A stretch of 64,000 nucleotides of DNA from RHKX01 sp963743875. Lineage in GTDB: Bacteria > Actinomycetota > Thermoleophilia > Solirubrobacterales > 70-9. Under the pieces are notes generated by a model. The model searched no databases and was not told the DNA's origin. It was given only the letters and a program-made list of their open reading frames with translations. The translations under genes were made by a program, and so were the position numbers. Numbering within the stretch: the stretch's first letter is position 1; every line of letters begins with the position of its first letter. Below, in pieces: positions 1 to 8,881 of this stretch. Where the stretch lies: contig CAVURM010000001.1 of assembly GCA_963743875.1 (NCBI GenBank), positions 1,352,598 through 1,416,597 of the forward strand, written 5' to 3'.

Positions 1-2
1 TC

Positions 3-380
3 GCGGAGCGCAACGAGGCGGGCGATGGACTGTTCAAGCTCGCCGAGGACCCGCGTATCACGGGGGTCGGCAGGCACCTACGACGGCTGTCCCTCGATGA
101 GCTGCCGCAGCTCTTCAACGTACTGCGCGGCGAGATGAGCCTCGTCGGCCCGCGACCGCTGGTACCGGAGGACGACTGCCACGTCGAGGGATGGGACCGG
201 CGTCGGCTCGCCGTGCCGCCCGGGATGACGGGTGTATGGCAGGTGCTCGGCTCATCGCGGATCCCGATGGAGGAGATGGTCAAGCTCGACTACCTCTACG
301 CCGCGCACTGGTCGCTTTGGAACGACGTGAAGTTGCTGATCCGAACCCTGCCTTTGATCTACGGAGCGAGAGGGATATGA
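3..380 (+). CDS. Undecaprenyl-phosphate sugar-1-phosphate transferase, C-terminal part
   Basis: The gene enters from the left edge; its frame is open from base 3 and stops at 378-380. It is the C-terminal catalytic part of a bacterial sugar transferase (WcaJ/PglC-type, PF02397). Visible family motifs are the DELPQLFNVLRGEMSLVGPRP block, a short PGMTGVWQV motif and a Leu/Tyr-rich end. Such enzymes load the first sugar phosphate onto undecaprenyl phosphate at the inner membrane and so start repeat-unit synthesis. The N-terminal membrane region lies outside the window. The stop overlaps the next start (ATGA), so translation is probably coupled. Its position at the head of flippase, polymerase and glycosyltransferase genes fits an exopolysaccharide priming enzyme. 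The sugar used cannot be read from this fragment. Confidence 0.9.
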   Translation, partial: AERNEAGDGLFKLAEDPRITGVGRHLRRLSLDELPQLFNVLRGEMSLVGPRPLVPEDDCHVEGWDRRRLAVPPGMTGVWQVLGSSRIPMEEMVKLDYLYAAHWSLWNDVKLLIRTLPLIYGARGI

Positions 381-3300
381 AAGTGCAGTCGACCCCGGCG
401 CGTTCAGAAGGAAGCATGTGGATCCTCGTAGCAGCGGTGCTCCTGTTGACGGTCTGGCCGGCGACGGCGTCCGCCCATGGCGACCTCGACGACTACTTGC
501 CGGCGGGAACCAGCGAGGCTGAGATGCGAGCCATCGAAAGGGACGTTCTCGGTTCGCAGCACGCCGCCGAGCACGCCGCCCTGCGCCGATCGAACGGGTC
601 GAGCCGGGCGAACGGGAGAGTCAGGGGAGCGGGGGGCCAGATCGCGCAGTCCTCCCAGGGCGCCGTAACGCTGGCCGCACCGGGCCCACCGTCTGAGGTC
701 GGGGAGTGGACCCAAGCACCGTTCACGATTCCCACCTTCGCGATCAACTCAACGATGCTGCCGACCGGAAAGGTGATGTTCTGGGGCCGCCCGCCACGCC
801 CGGTCGGCGGAGGCACGCCCGACGAACGTCGGCGAGGCGGCTCTGTGGTCGCCGTGGCTCGGAACCGGACCGGAAGCCTTCACCGACGTCGAGCCGCCCG
901 TGATCGACCCCGATGGACCCGGTCCGCAGGCGCCGGGCCCGGCGCCGTTCTTCTGCTCCGGGCTCTCGCAGCTCCCGAATGGAGAGGTCGTCGTCGCAGG
1001 TGGCACCCTGATCTACCCGAACACCTTCACCAACGACGAGTTCACGCAATTCGCCGGGTTGCCGACGATCTTCACGTTCGACCCGTTCAGCGAGACGTGG
1101 ACCCAGCAGCCGGACCTCGCCGACGGGCGCTGGTATCCGACCCAGGTGCTGCTGCCCGACGGGCGGACGGTCGTGGCCGGAGGGCTGAGCCAGGATTCAC
1201 CCGGAGGGGTGCAGAGCGAAAGCATCGAGGTCTTCAACGAGCCGGCGACGATCGGCGGCCAGGGAACCGTCGAGCAACATCCGAGCGCCGACTACAACCT
1301 GAATCTCTACCCGCACCTGTTCACGCTCGGCAGCGACGGCCTGCTCCTCGCCGGCCCTGGCGCTGCCCAGGTGGCGACGCTCGACACCACGTCCTTCACC
1401 TGGGATGACGGGCCGAACATGTCGCAAACGCGCCTAAAAGGCAACGCCGTCCGCCTGCCGGGCTCCCCGGCCGGTTCGGACACTTTCGCCTCGATTGCCG
1501 GCTACGAAAAGCCCGCCGGCGCCGGCCCCTACTACCCCGCCACCGCGACGACCGAAACCCTGGACGCCGGCCGAGCGAGTCCGGCCTGGACCCCGGGCGC
1601 GCCGCTGAACGTGGCGCGGGCGAACGCTAACACGGTGCTGCTCCCCGACGACACGATGGTGACCGTCGGCGGGGGTAGCGGCTTCCAGGTCGGCGCCGGC
1701 GCCTACGACGCCGGTGGCTACGCCACCTATGCCGACGGAAGGGCGCGCCAGGTCGAGCTCTATGACCCCGATTCAAATAGCTGGAGCCTCGGCCCCGCTC
1801 AGCAGGAGGATCGCACCTATCACTCGACCGCTGTGCTCCTGCCCGACGGTCGCGTGTTCTCGGCCGGTGACGACAAGCACCCGGTGCAGCCGAACGGGGA
1901 GAACAGCCGGACCGACACCGCGGAGATCTACTCGCCGCCTTACCTCTTCAAGGGGGCGCGGCCGGTCATCGACGCGGCCCCCGGGGCCGTCGACTGGGAC
2001 GACGCGTTCGGGATCGAGAGCGCCAGCAGCGGCATCGATCGAGCGATGCTGATGGCCCCGGGAGCGACCACCCACGGCGTCGACATGCACCAGCGCGCGG
2101 TCGAGCTCGAGGTCGTGAACCGGATCGACGGTGAGGGCGTCGACGTCGTCTCCCCGCCCTCGCCCAGCGTCGCCCCCCCGGGCTACTACATGCTCTTCCT
2201 GCTCGATGGCCAGGGAGTGCCGTCCGTGGCGAGCTGGGTCAGGATCGATCCGACGGCGCCCGACCAGCCGACGATCGGCCCGGCGCCGGACCCACCGCCG
2301 GTCCCCGACGACTTCAACGGCGACGGATACGCCGATCGCGCCGTCGGGGTTCCACTCGAGGACGTCGGCACGACGGCCGACGCGGGCGCGATCAACGTCT
2401 TCTACGGCTCCGCCGGCGGACTCACCGATCAGGCGAACGAGTCCCTGACCCAGGGCGACCTGCGCGGCAGCCCGGTCGCGATCGAGAGCGGTGACCGGTT
2501 CGGATCCGCCCTGGCGAGCGGGGACTTCGACTCCGACGGCTTCTCCGACCTGGCGGTCGGCGTGCCCCTCGAGGACACCGGACCCGCGGCCGACAGCGGC
2601 ACCGTCGAGATCATCCACGGCTCCGCGGCAGGACTCGTGCCAAGTGGTGAGCACTGGAATCAGGACAGCGACGGGATCGTCGATGCGACGGAGACGGGGG
2701 ATCGCCTGGGGGCGGCACTCGCCGTGGGCGACCTCGACGGCGACGGCGACGACGACCTCGCACTCGGAGCCCCCTCCGAGGGCGTCGGTCCGACACCCAA
2801 CGCAGGTGCCGTCGGCGTGATCTACGGCTCACCCGCCGGGCTCGGCCCGGCGAACAATCAGTTGTGGCACCAGAACAGCACCGGGGTCGGCGAGGCCTCC
2901 GACACCGGCGACTCGTTCGGCGACGCACTGGCGATCGGCGACGTGGACGGTGATGATGACGACGACCTGGCGGTCGGAGCGCCCAACGAGACCGTCGGTA
3001 CCACGACCGGCGCCGGCGCACTGAACGTGATCTACGGCTCGGCCGGCGGGCTGACCTCGGCCAACAGCCAGCTCTGGCACCAGAACAGCACGGGTGTGGC
3101 GGAGGCGATCGAGGCCGGCGACGGGTTCGGCGCGGCGCTCGCAACCGGCGATCTCGACGGCGACGGCAGGGCCGACCTCTCGGTCGGGGTTCCGTCCGAG
3201 AGCGCCGGCGCGACGCAGGATGCCGGCTCGGTGAACGTGCTCCTGGGCTCCGCCGCCGGGCTGACGTCGACCGGCAATCAGCTCTGGAGCCAGAACCAGC

Positions 3301-3785
3301 CGAACGTCCTCGATGTCGGCGAGGTCGGGGATTCATTCGGCGCTGCGTTGGCCGTCGCGAACCTGAACGGCGACGCAAGCGACGACCTCGCGGTGGGCGT
3401 GCCCTCGGAGTCGTTGGGAACGGTGGCTGGCGGCGCGGTTAACGTGCTCTACGGCTCGGGTGCCGGGCTCAACTCGACCGGCAACCAGCTCTGGAGCCAG
3501 GATTCGGCCGGTGTGCTCGACACAGCCGAAGCGGGCGACTCCTTCGGGGCTTCGCTGGGCGCCGGGGCGTTCAACGGCGACGCGCCCGACGACCTGGTGG
3601 TCGGCACACCGGCTGAGAGCGTGGGCTCGATTGCAAACGCCGGATCGGTGAGCGTTCTGTACGGCGCCGGCGCCGGCCTCGGCTCGGCCGGCAACCAGCT
3701 CTGGAGCCAGGACACCCCGAACGTCGGCGAGGCCGCCGAGACGGACGACCGTTTCGGGACCGCGCTGGGAGCGGGGGCCCGCTGA
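377..3785 (+). CDS. Secreted copper-radical (galactose/glyoxal-oxidase-like) oxidase fused to an FG-GAP propeller; one frameshift near 800
   Basis: The ATG at 377 starts a signal peptide (WILVAAVLLLTVWPATASA). The frame is lost between about 781 and 830 and continues at +1 to 3785, as if one base were surplus. Domains in order: a kelch propeller of the galactose oxidase type, a DUF1929 Ig-like domain (about 1960-2270), then seven FG-GAP repeats of the D-x-D-G-D type (about 2305-3770). All ligands known from galactose oxidase are in place: Cys in FFCSG (codon 954), the cross-link Tyr in RWYPT (1134), Tyr-His in TYHS (1818-1823) and His in TTHGV (2073). It therefore looks catalytically competent. 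Streptomyces GlxA, a related copper oxidase, works in glycan deposition; a role in finishing the polysaccharide made here is inference. The end overlaps the next start. Confidence 0.85.
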
Positions 3786-4813
3786 TGCCGACCGGGAGAT
3801 TCTCAAGGCGCAACGTGCTCGTCGCCGGCGCGGGGGGCTTCATCGGCGGCCATCTGGTCGCCGAGCTCCTGCAGGGCGGAGCCGATGTGCGAGCGATCGA
3901 CAGGAAGCCGATGGCCGACTGGTACCAGGTGCACGAAGGGGCCACAAACGGTCAGCTCGACCTGGCGGGCCTCGAAGCCTGCCACGCTGCGGTCCAGGGC
4001 TGCAACGAGGTGTTCAACCTTGCCGCGGACATGGGTGGGATGGGGTTCATCGAGAGCCACAAGGCGGAATGCATGCTCTCGGTGCTGATCAACACCCATC
4101 TCCTCCAGGCCGCGAGGGATCAGCGGGTCGATCGCTACTTCTTCTCCTCCTCGGCCTGTGTCTACGCGGCGGAGAAGCAGGTCGATGCGGACGTTACGGC
4201 CCTGCACGAGCGGGATGCCTATCCGGCGATGCCCGAGGACGGCTACGGGTGGGAGAAGCTGTTCAGCGAGCGCATGTGCCGCCACTTCAGGGAGGACTTC
4301 GGCCTGCCCACGCGGGTGGCTCGTTACCACAACGTGTACGGGCCGGAGGGAACCTGGAGCGGGGGGCGGGAGAAGGCCCCGGCGGCCCTCGCCCGGAAGA
4401 TCGCGACGGCCAAGATCACGGGCAACCACGAGATCGAGATCTGGGGCGACGGAGAGCAGACTCGAAGCTTCATGTACATCGACGACTGCATTCGGGGAAC
4501 GCAGATGCTCGCGGCGGCCGATGTCACCGAACCACTGAACCTGGGCAGCAGCGAGCTCGTCAGCATCAACCAGTTGGTTGACCTGCTGGAGTCGATCGCC
4601 GACGTCGAGGTCGACCGCAACTACGACCTCGACGCGCCGAAGGGCGTTCGCGGCCGCAACAGCGACAACACGTTGATCCAAGAGCACTTCGGCTGGGAGC
4701 CGTCGATCAGCCTCCGCGAGGGGATGACCGCCACCTACGCCTGGGTTCACGAGCAGGTTGAGCAGTCAATGGCCGCGGACTCGACCCGCTCGCCCGCCGT
4801 GGCTTTGAAATAG
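3785..4813 (+). CDS. GDP-mannose 3,5-epimerase-like NAD-dependent epimerase
   Basis: An extended short-chain dehydrogenase/epimerase of 342 residues. The nucleotide-binding glycine motif GAGGFIG is at residues 15-21, and the catalytic Tyr-x3-Lys is Y154/K158. The stretch NLAADMGGMGFI (79-89), the Cys in SSSACVY (C125), GGREKAPAA and RGRNSDN are hallmarks of plant-type GDP-mannose 3,5-epimerase. That enzyme makes GDP-L-galactose or GDP-L-gulose from GDP-mannose, using the Cys as acid/base. The length is normal for the family. The start overlaps the preceding stop (TGATG), implying coupled translation with the oxidase gene. In this locus it probably supplies an L-hexose donor for the polymer. 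Substrate is inferred from motif similarity; another GDP- or NDP-sugar is possible. Confidence 0.88.
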   Translation: MPTGRFSRRNVLVAGAGGFIGGHLVAELLQGGADVRAIDRKPMADWYQVHEGATNGQLDLAGLEACHAAVQGCNEVFNLAADMGGMGFIESHKAECMLSVLINTHLLQAARDQRVDRYFFSSSACVYAAEKQVDADVTALHERDAYPAMPEDGYGWEKLFSERMCRHFREDFGLPTRVARYHNVYGPEGTWSGGREKAPAALARKIATAKITGNHEIEIWGDGEQTRSFMYIDDCIRGTQMLAAADVTEPLNLGSSELVSINQLVDLLESIADVEVDRNYDLDAPKGVRGRNSDNTLIQEHFGWEPSISLREGMTATYAWVHEQVEQSMAADSTRSPAVALK

Positions 4814-4826
4814 CTCGACGTGAAAG

Positions 4827-6023
4827 CTAGACGCGCGTCTGGCTGGTCACGCGCTCAAGCACGCGACCGAAGCTCGAGACGAAGGCGTTCTTGGAAAACT
4901 CGCGGGCGGCGAACTCGCGGGCGGTCTGTCCTCTGCGGATTCGCTCGGCGGGGCCGGCAGCGATCTCGGCGATTGCTCGCGGTAGGGCTCCGGGTGTCGA
5001 GCTGTCCACCACCCAGCCTCCCCCGGACTCCCGAACGATCCGCGCCACCTCTCCGCTCGGGTTGACTGCGGCGAGCACCGGCAGCCCGTACGCCATGAAG
5101 TTCATCAGCTTCGAGGGGATGTTGAACTCGCCGCCCTCGTAGTGCTGAGTGACGAGAGCGACGTCAGCCGTGGTCAGCTCTCGCTCGAGCCGGTCGTCAT
5201 CGACGAGCCCGAGCGGCGTCACCCGTTCGGTGGCGATCTCGGCCTTCACCTCATCGAGGGCGACTCCGTTCCCCGTGATCACGAGGTCCGCCCTCACGTC
5301 GGAGCGCTCAAACTCGCGAACCAGAGGCGCGAGGCCCTGTGAATGACCGATGTTGCCCATGCTCAGGAGCCTCAGGACGTTCCCGGTGCCGTTCACACGA
5401 CCCTCGGGGCCCGGGGTCGGTGCCTCGCGAGTCGCCGGGTCGTAGATCAGCTCAATCTTGCCCCGGTCGACGGACTTGCCGACGAGGTTTTCGACGAACG
5501 CCCGGGAGAGGACGACGATCTCGTCGGCGGCGCGGTATGCGGCTCTCTCCAGACGCCGCGAGAGCTCGAGAACGAGGCCGGGCTCCAGCAGGCCGGTCGT
5601 CTCAGCGCCGTCGGGGAGGATGTCGTGCAGCCAGAGAATCCAGGGCACGCGCCGGATCCGGCGGTTCATCATCGCCGGCAGCAGGGCCGGGAAGGACGGT
5701 GAAGCCGAGATGAAGACGTCGGGCCGACCGAGGAACGGCGTCGAGGCGGTGAGGGCGGTGAGGTAGGACAGCTCCTGCCGGAGGCGCTCGCTCGCGGTCG
5801 CTCTACCGATCAGCAGGGGCAGGCGAAGGACGGGGATTCCGTCACGCTCCTCCCGGTACGGCATCCACCTCGCGCCCCACTCAGGACTCGGGTAATGCGA
5901 GTGTGCTGCGACGACACTGACCTCGTGGCCCGCGTCGCGGAGCCCTACCGCCAGCGTCCGGCTGACCGGGGCTATCCCAGTAGGTTCAGGGGCGTAGTTG
6001 CAGCTCCAGAGTTGAACGCGCAT
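4827..6023 (-). CDS. Glycosyltransferase family 4 (WcaI/WbuB-like)
   Basis: A 398-residue GT-B glycosyltransferase. The N-terminus, LWSCNYAPEPTGIAPV, is the usual start of the WcaI/WbuB branch. The C-terminal half has the GT4 donor-site region (GGEFNIPSKLMNFMAYGLPV) and a following SGGGWVV segment. It would transfer a nucleotide-activated sugar onto a lipid-linked acceptor on the cytoplasmic side. It runs opposite to the epimerase, with only 13 bp between the two stops. The acceptor and donor sugars cannot be told from sequence. Confidence 0.9.
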   Translation of the reverse strand: MRVQLWSCNYAPEPTGIAPVSRTLAVGLRDAGHEVSVVAAHSHYPSPEWGARWMPYREERDGIPVLRLPLLIGRATASERLRQELSYLTALTASTPFLGRPDVFISASPSFPALLPAMMNRRIRRVPWILWLHDILPDGAETTGLLEPGLVLELSRRLERAAYRAADEIVVLSRAFVENLVGKSVDRGKIELIYDPATREAPTPGPEGRVNGTGNVLRLLSMGNIGHSQGLAPLVREFERSDVRADLVITGNGVALDEVKAEIATERVTPLGLVDDDRLERELTTADVALVTQHYEGGEFNIPSKLMNFMAYGLPVLAAVNPSGEVARIVRESGGGWVVDSSTPGALPRAIAEIAAGPAERIRRGQTAREFAAREFSKNAFVSSFGRVLERVTSQTRV

Positions 6024-6134
6024 CGGGTCGTAACTGTCGGATCCAGGGTTCCAACCAAGAACTCCCAGCGATCCCCGGTACTTCCATCCTCGGTCGACCG
6101 AATGGTCGCGGGGATCTCACCCGCTCTCCTCTGC

Positions 6135-6983
6135 TCACACGCTCCACTCGTCGAACCGCATCCCCGTGAGCGCCCGCAGTCGGTCGGCCTCCTCGCCGAG
6201 ACGAGGCGAGAGCGCAGCTCGCACCTCGTCCGGAACCTCGGGTCTGGGTATCTCCTTGCCGCCCCCGAGCAACCGCGATCGCAGGACGCGCTGCGCGGGC
6301 CAGCGCAGCGCGTCTGGAAGGTGGATTCCGCGAGCCTGCATTCTCTGCGCTGCGTGCCAGGCGAACCTGTAGGCGCGTCCCTTGCCCTCGGACCGCTCCC
6401 ATAGCCGCTCGTATTCGGGCCGTTCCACGTCTGCCTCCACGCCCAGGAACTCGAATACTCCGCGCAGCACCTCCTTGCGACTCCCGAGCATTCGCTCCTG
6501 AGAGTCGACCAGGATCTGATCTGCCTCGAAGCGCTCGAGAAAGGCCTCCAGCTGCGTCGCGTAGAGGCTGGCGGCCAGGTAGCGGCTGGTCTCGTCGCGC
6601 GCGGCGATCGCAAAAGGTCGCGCCTCGAGTCCGGCGGCTGTCGAATGCACGAAGTGAGAGGCCATCCGCTCGAAGGGGTCGCGAACGAGGTAGATGAGCC
6701 TGGCGTTGGGAACGGTCTCCTTCATCCGCATCACGACCCCGTGTGAGTGCGGCAGGCAGGCGTACTTCGTCGAACTCTCTCCCCGGACGGCGGCGGCGGG
6801 GTCGAAGTTGCTCGAGTACCACTCCAGACCCCGGTCCCAGGATCCGCCGTCCTCGATGAAGAAGTCGGTCTCCTTGAGCCGAGACATCGAAATGGAGGGG
6901 TGAGCGTCGAGATAGTTGTGCAGACTCGTCGTACCGCATTTCGGCGCGCCGATGATGATCACGTTTGGCAGCGGCCCCGACAC
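6135..6983 (-). CDS. PAPS-dependent sulfotransferase (1)
   Basis: About 282 residues. The 5'-phosphosulfate-binding loop GAPKCGTTSLHNYL is at the N-terminus and the 3'-phosphate-binding motif YLVRDPFERMASHF follows about 90 residues later, the standard layout of sulfotransferase family 1/3. The open frame continues upstream to 7823, but that extension is antisense to the next gene. I chose the GTG at 6983, just before the beta strand leading into the PAPS loop. The divergent neighbour starts 63 bp away, so a shared promoter region is likely. It probably sulfates the locus polysaccharide or its lipid-linked precursor. Confidence 0.87.
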   Translation of the reverse strand: MSGPLPNVIIIGAPKCGTTSLHNYLDAHPSISMSRLKETDFFIEDGGSWDRGLEWYSSNFDPAAAVRGESSTKYACLPHSHGVVMRMKETVPNARLIYLVRDPFERMASHFVHSTAAGLEARPFAIAARDETSRYLAASLYATQLEAFLERFEADQILVDSQERMLGSRKEVLRGVFEFLGVEADVERPEYERLWERSEGKGRAYRFAWHAAQRMQARGIHLPDALRWPAQRVLRSRLLGGGKEIPRPEVPDEVRAALSPRLGEEADRLRALTGMRFDEWSV

Positions 6984-7046
6984 CGCCTGGATACTATCCC
7001 CGAATCCGGAGCGGTAGTGATTGCCCGTGCGAGACGTTATTGAAGG

Positions 7047-7997
7047 ATGAGCGAGCTTCGGGTCCTCTACATCGCCGGCTCGGGTCGGTGCGGTAGCACG
7101 GTCTTGGACAACATCCTGGGTCAGGTACCCGGTGTATGTGCCGTCGGTGAGGTCCGGTCGCTGTGGGAGATCGGGCTCCTCGATGGCCGCCGGTGCGGCT
7201 GTGGTGAGCCCACCTCGTCGTGCCCGTTCTGGGGCGAGGTGCTGATGCATGCCTTCGGCGCGGATCTCCCGGCGCCCGAGGATGTCGTCGCGCTTCAGCG
7301 CACCTACCTCCGAATCAGGCCGTGGCAACTCGCCCGGCTTCGGTGGGGATTCACTCATCGGCCCCCTCCGCCGTTGCGCAGCTACCTGAACATCATCGAG
7401 CGGCTCTACGCCGGAATCGCGGAGACCGCCGGAGCATCCCTGATCGTGGACTCCTCCAAGGGACCGGGCGACGCCTTCGCGATCGCCAATTACACCGACG
7501 TGAACCTGAGGGTGTTGCACCTGGTGCGCGACCCCCGGGGGGTCGCGCACTCCTGGGCGGGCAGCAAGCCCGCAGACGATGATCGGCCCAACGGCCGGAT
7601 GAAGACGATGGGCCCGTTGACCAGCTCGACGCGATGGCTCGCGTACAACTCCGCCATCGAGACGATGCTCAGGCCGTCGCTCGGTGAGAGGTACCGCCGC
7701 CTTCGCTACGAGGACTTCGTGGCGAGTCCCGACTCGACGATCGAGGATGTCATGGAGTTCGCCGGGGTCGGAGGCCACCCGCCGCCGCTGCACGATGGCC
7801 GAATCGTTGCCGAGCCGACCCATTCCCCGTCGGGAAACCCGGATCGCATCGGCCGCCGGGAGATCCGCATCCGCGGCGATCGAAGATGGATGCGCGAGAT
7901 GAGCCCCGCCGCTCGCACGAAGGCGCTCGCGTTTGCGTTACCGCTGATGACCCACTACGGCTACACGCTTGCGAGCCCGAAGGGGGAACCGAGATGA
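7047..7997 (+). CDS. Sulfotransferase family protein (2)
   Basis: 316 residues. The N-terminal phosphate loop AGSGRCGSTVLDNIL and the later HLVRDPRGVAHSW motif are the two PAPS-binding elements. Between them lies a Cys-rich insert (RRCGCGEPTSSCPFW) seen in a bacterial subgroup annotated as sulfotransferase family; its Cys could bind a metal, which I infer only from spacing. First gene of a tight plus-strand run: its stop overlaps the start of the next sulfotransferase (ATGA). The start is the ATG after a GAAGGATG sequence. Confidence 0.85.
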   Translation: MSELRVLYIAGSGRCGSTVLDNILGQVPGVCAVGEVRSLWEIGLLDGRRCGCGEPTSSCPFWGEVLMHAFGADLPAPEDVVALQRTYLRIRPWQLARLRWGFTHRPPPPLRSYLNIIERLYAGIAETAGASLIVDSSKGPGDAFAIANYTDVNLRVLHLVRDPRGVAHSWAGSKPADDDRPNGRMKTMGPLTSSTRWLAYNSAIETMLRPSLGERYRRLRYEDFVASPDSTIEDVMEFAGVGGHPPPLHDGRIVAEPTHSPSGNPDRIGRREIRIRGDRRWMREMSPAARTKALAFALPLMTHYGYTLASPKGEPR

Positions 7998-8881
7998 AGA
8001 CCGCCGAACTGCGTCGTTGGGCCGGACAGAGCGCTCGGCTCACCGCATCCCGCAGCGATCTGCTGAGGCTCCGAGCCCGTCTCGCCCGCCCCGGGGAGTC
8101 TCCGCGAATCTTCGTCAGCAGCGTTCCCAAGGCGGGTACCCATCTGCTGATGAAGGTGTTCGACAGCTTTCCCGGGGCCCGCTTCTCGGGAGTGCACTTC
8201 ATGAAGCGGCGAATCTTGCTCGACGATCCGGACATACCTGAGCAGAGCCCGAACGTCGATTGGGGACTGGCCCGACTCGTCCTCGATCGGGCCGCGAAGA
8301 ACGGCCAATACGTGACCTCTCACATCTGGGGCCACGACGAGCTCATCGAGCTGCTCGACGAGCTCGGGTACGCCTCCATCTTCGTCGTCCGCGACCCGCG
8401 CGACATCGTGGTCTCGACCGCGGCGTACATCTCCCGACTTGGGCGTCACATGCACCACCGGCGCTTCGTTCAGGAGTTCCCGACCGAGGCGGAGCAGCAT
8501 CTCGCGATCATCAACGGGTATCCGCCCGGGCCCAACGGCCCCGGCCGGCTTCCACTCCGAGAAAAGCTCGAGGGCTTCGCCCCGTGGTTGAACGCTCCAG
8601 GCACGCTGTGCTGCCGCTACGAGGATCTGATCGGGAAACGCGGTGGAGGATCTCGAGTGACCCAGCTTCGCTCGATCGAGGAGATCGGACGGACGATCGG
8701 CGTGCAGTTGAGCGCCCGGGGCGCAGAGCGCATCGCTGATCAGGCGTGGTCGGAGATGTCTGCGACGTTCAGAGCAGGTCGGACCGGTGAGTGGCGAACA
8801 CGCTTCGATGAGCCGACCCGCGAGGCCTTTCGAAACAGCATCAGCACCGAGCTACTCGCGGCCTACGGTTATGCCCACTGA
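7994..8881 (+). CDS. Sulfotransferase domain protein (3)
   Basis: 295 residues from the ATG at 7994, which overlaps the upstream stop; the frame is open further upstream but that part lies inside the preceding gene. It has the 5' loop SSVPKAGTHLLMKVF and the 3' motif FVVRDPRDIVVSTAAY, typical of PF00685. A YEDL motif (CCRYEDLIG) and a C-terminal RTGEWRTRF segment match the conserved R-x-G-x-W-x3-F of family 1 sulfotransferases. The acceptor is unknown. Three sulfotransferases in one short interval suggest sulfation at more than one position or on different residues. Confidence 0.87.
   Translation: MKTAELRRWAGQSARLTASRSDLLRLRARLARPGESPRIFVSSVPKAGTHLLMKVFDSFPGARFSGVHFMKRRILLDDPDIPEQSPNVDWGLARLVLDRAAKNGQYVTSHIWGHDELIELLDELGYASIFVVRDPRDIVVSTAAYISRLGRHMHHRRFVQEFPTEAEQHLAIINGYPPGPNGPGRLPLREKLEGFAPWLNAPGTLCCRYEDLIGKRGGGSRVTQLRSIEEIGRTIGVQLSARGAERIADQAWSEMSATFRAGRTGEWRTRFDEPTREAFRNSISTELLAAYGYAH

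Noticed and set aside
2611..3378. 255-codon minus-strand frame inside the copper-oxidase gene
   Set aside because: Extreme Arg/Ser composition and the FG-GAP repeats on the other strand explain it.
6984..7823. Long upstream extension of the first sulfotransferase frame on the minus strand
   Set aside because: It is antisense to the second sulfotransferase and shows no protein family features; the PAPS loop lies just after the GTG at 6983, which is the natural start.
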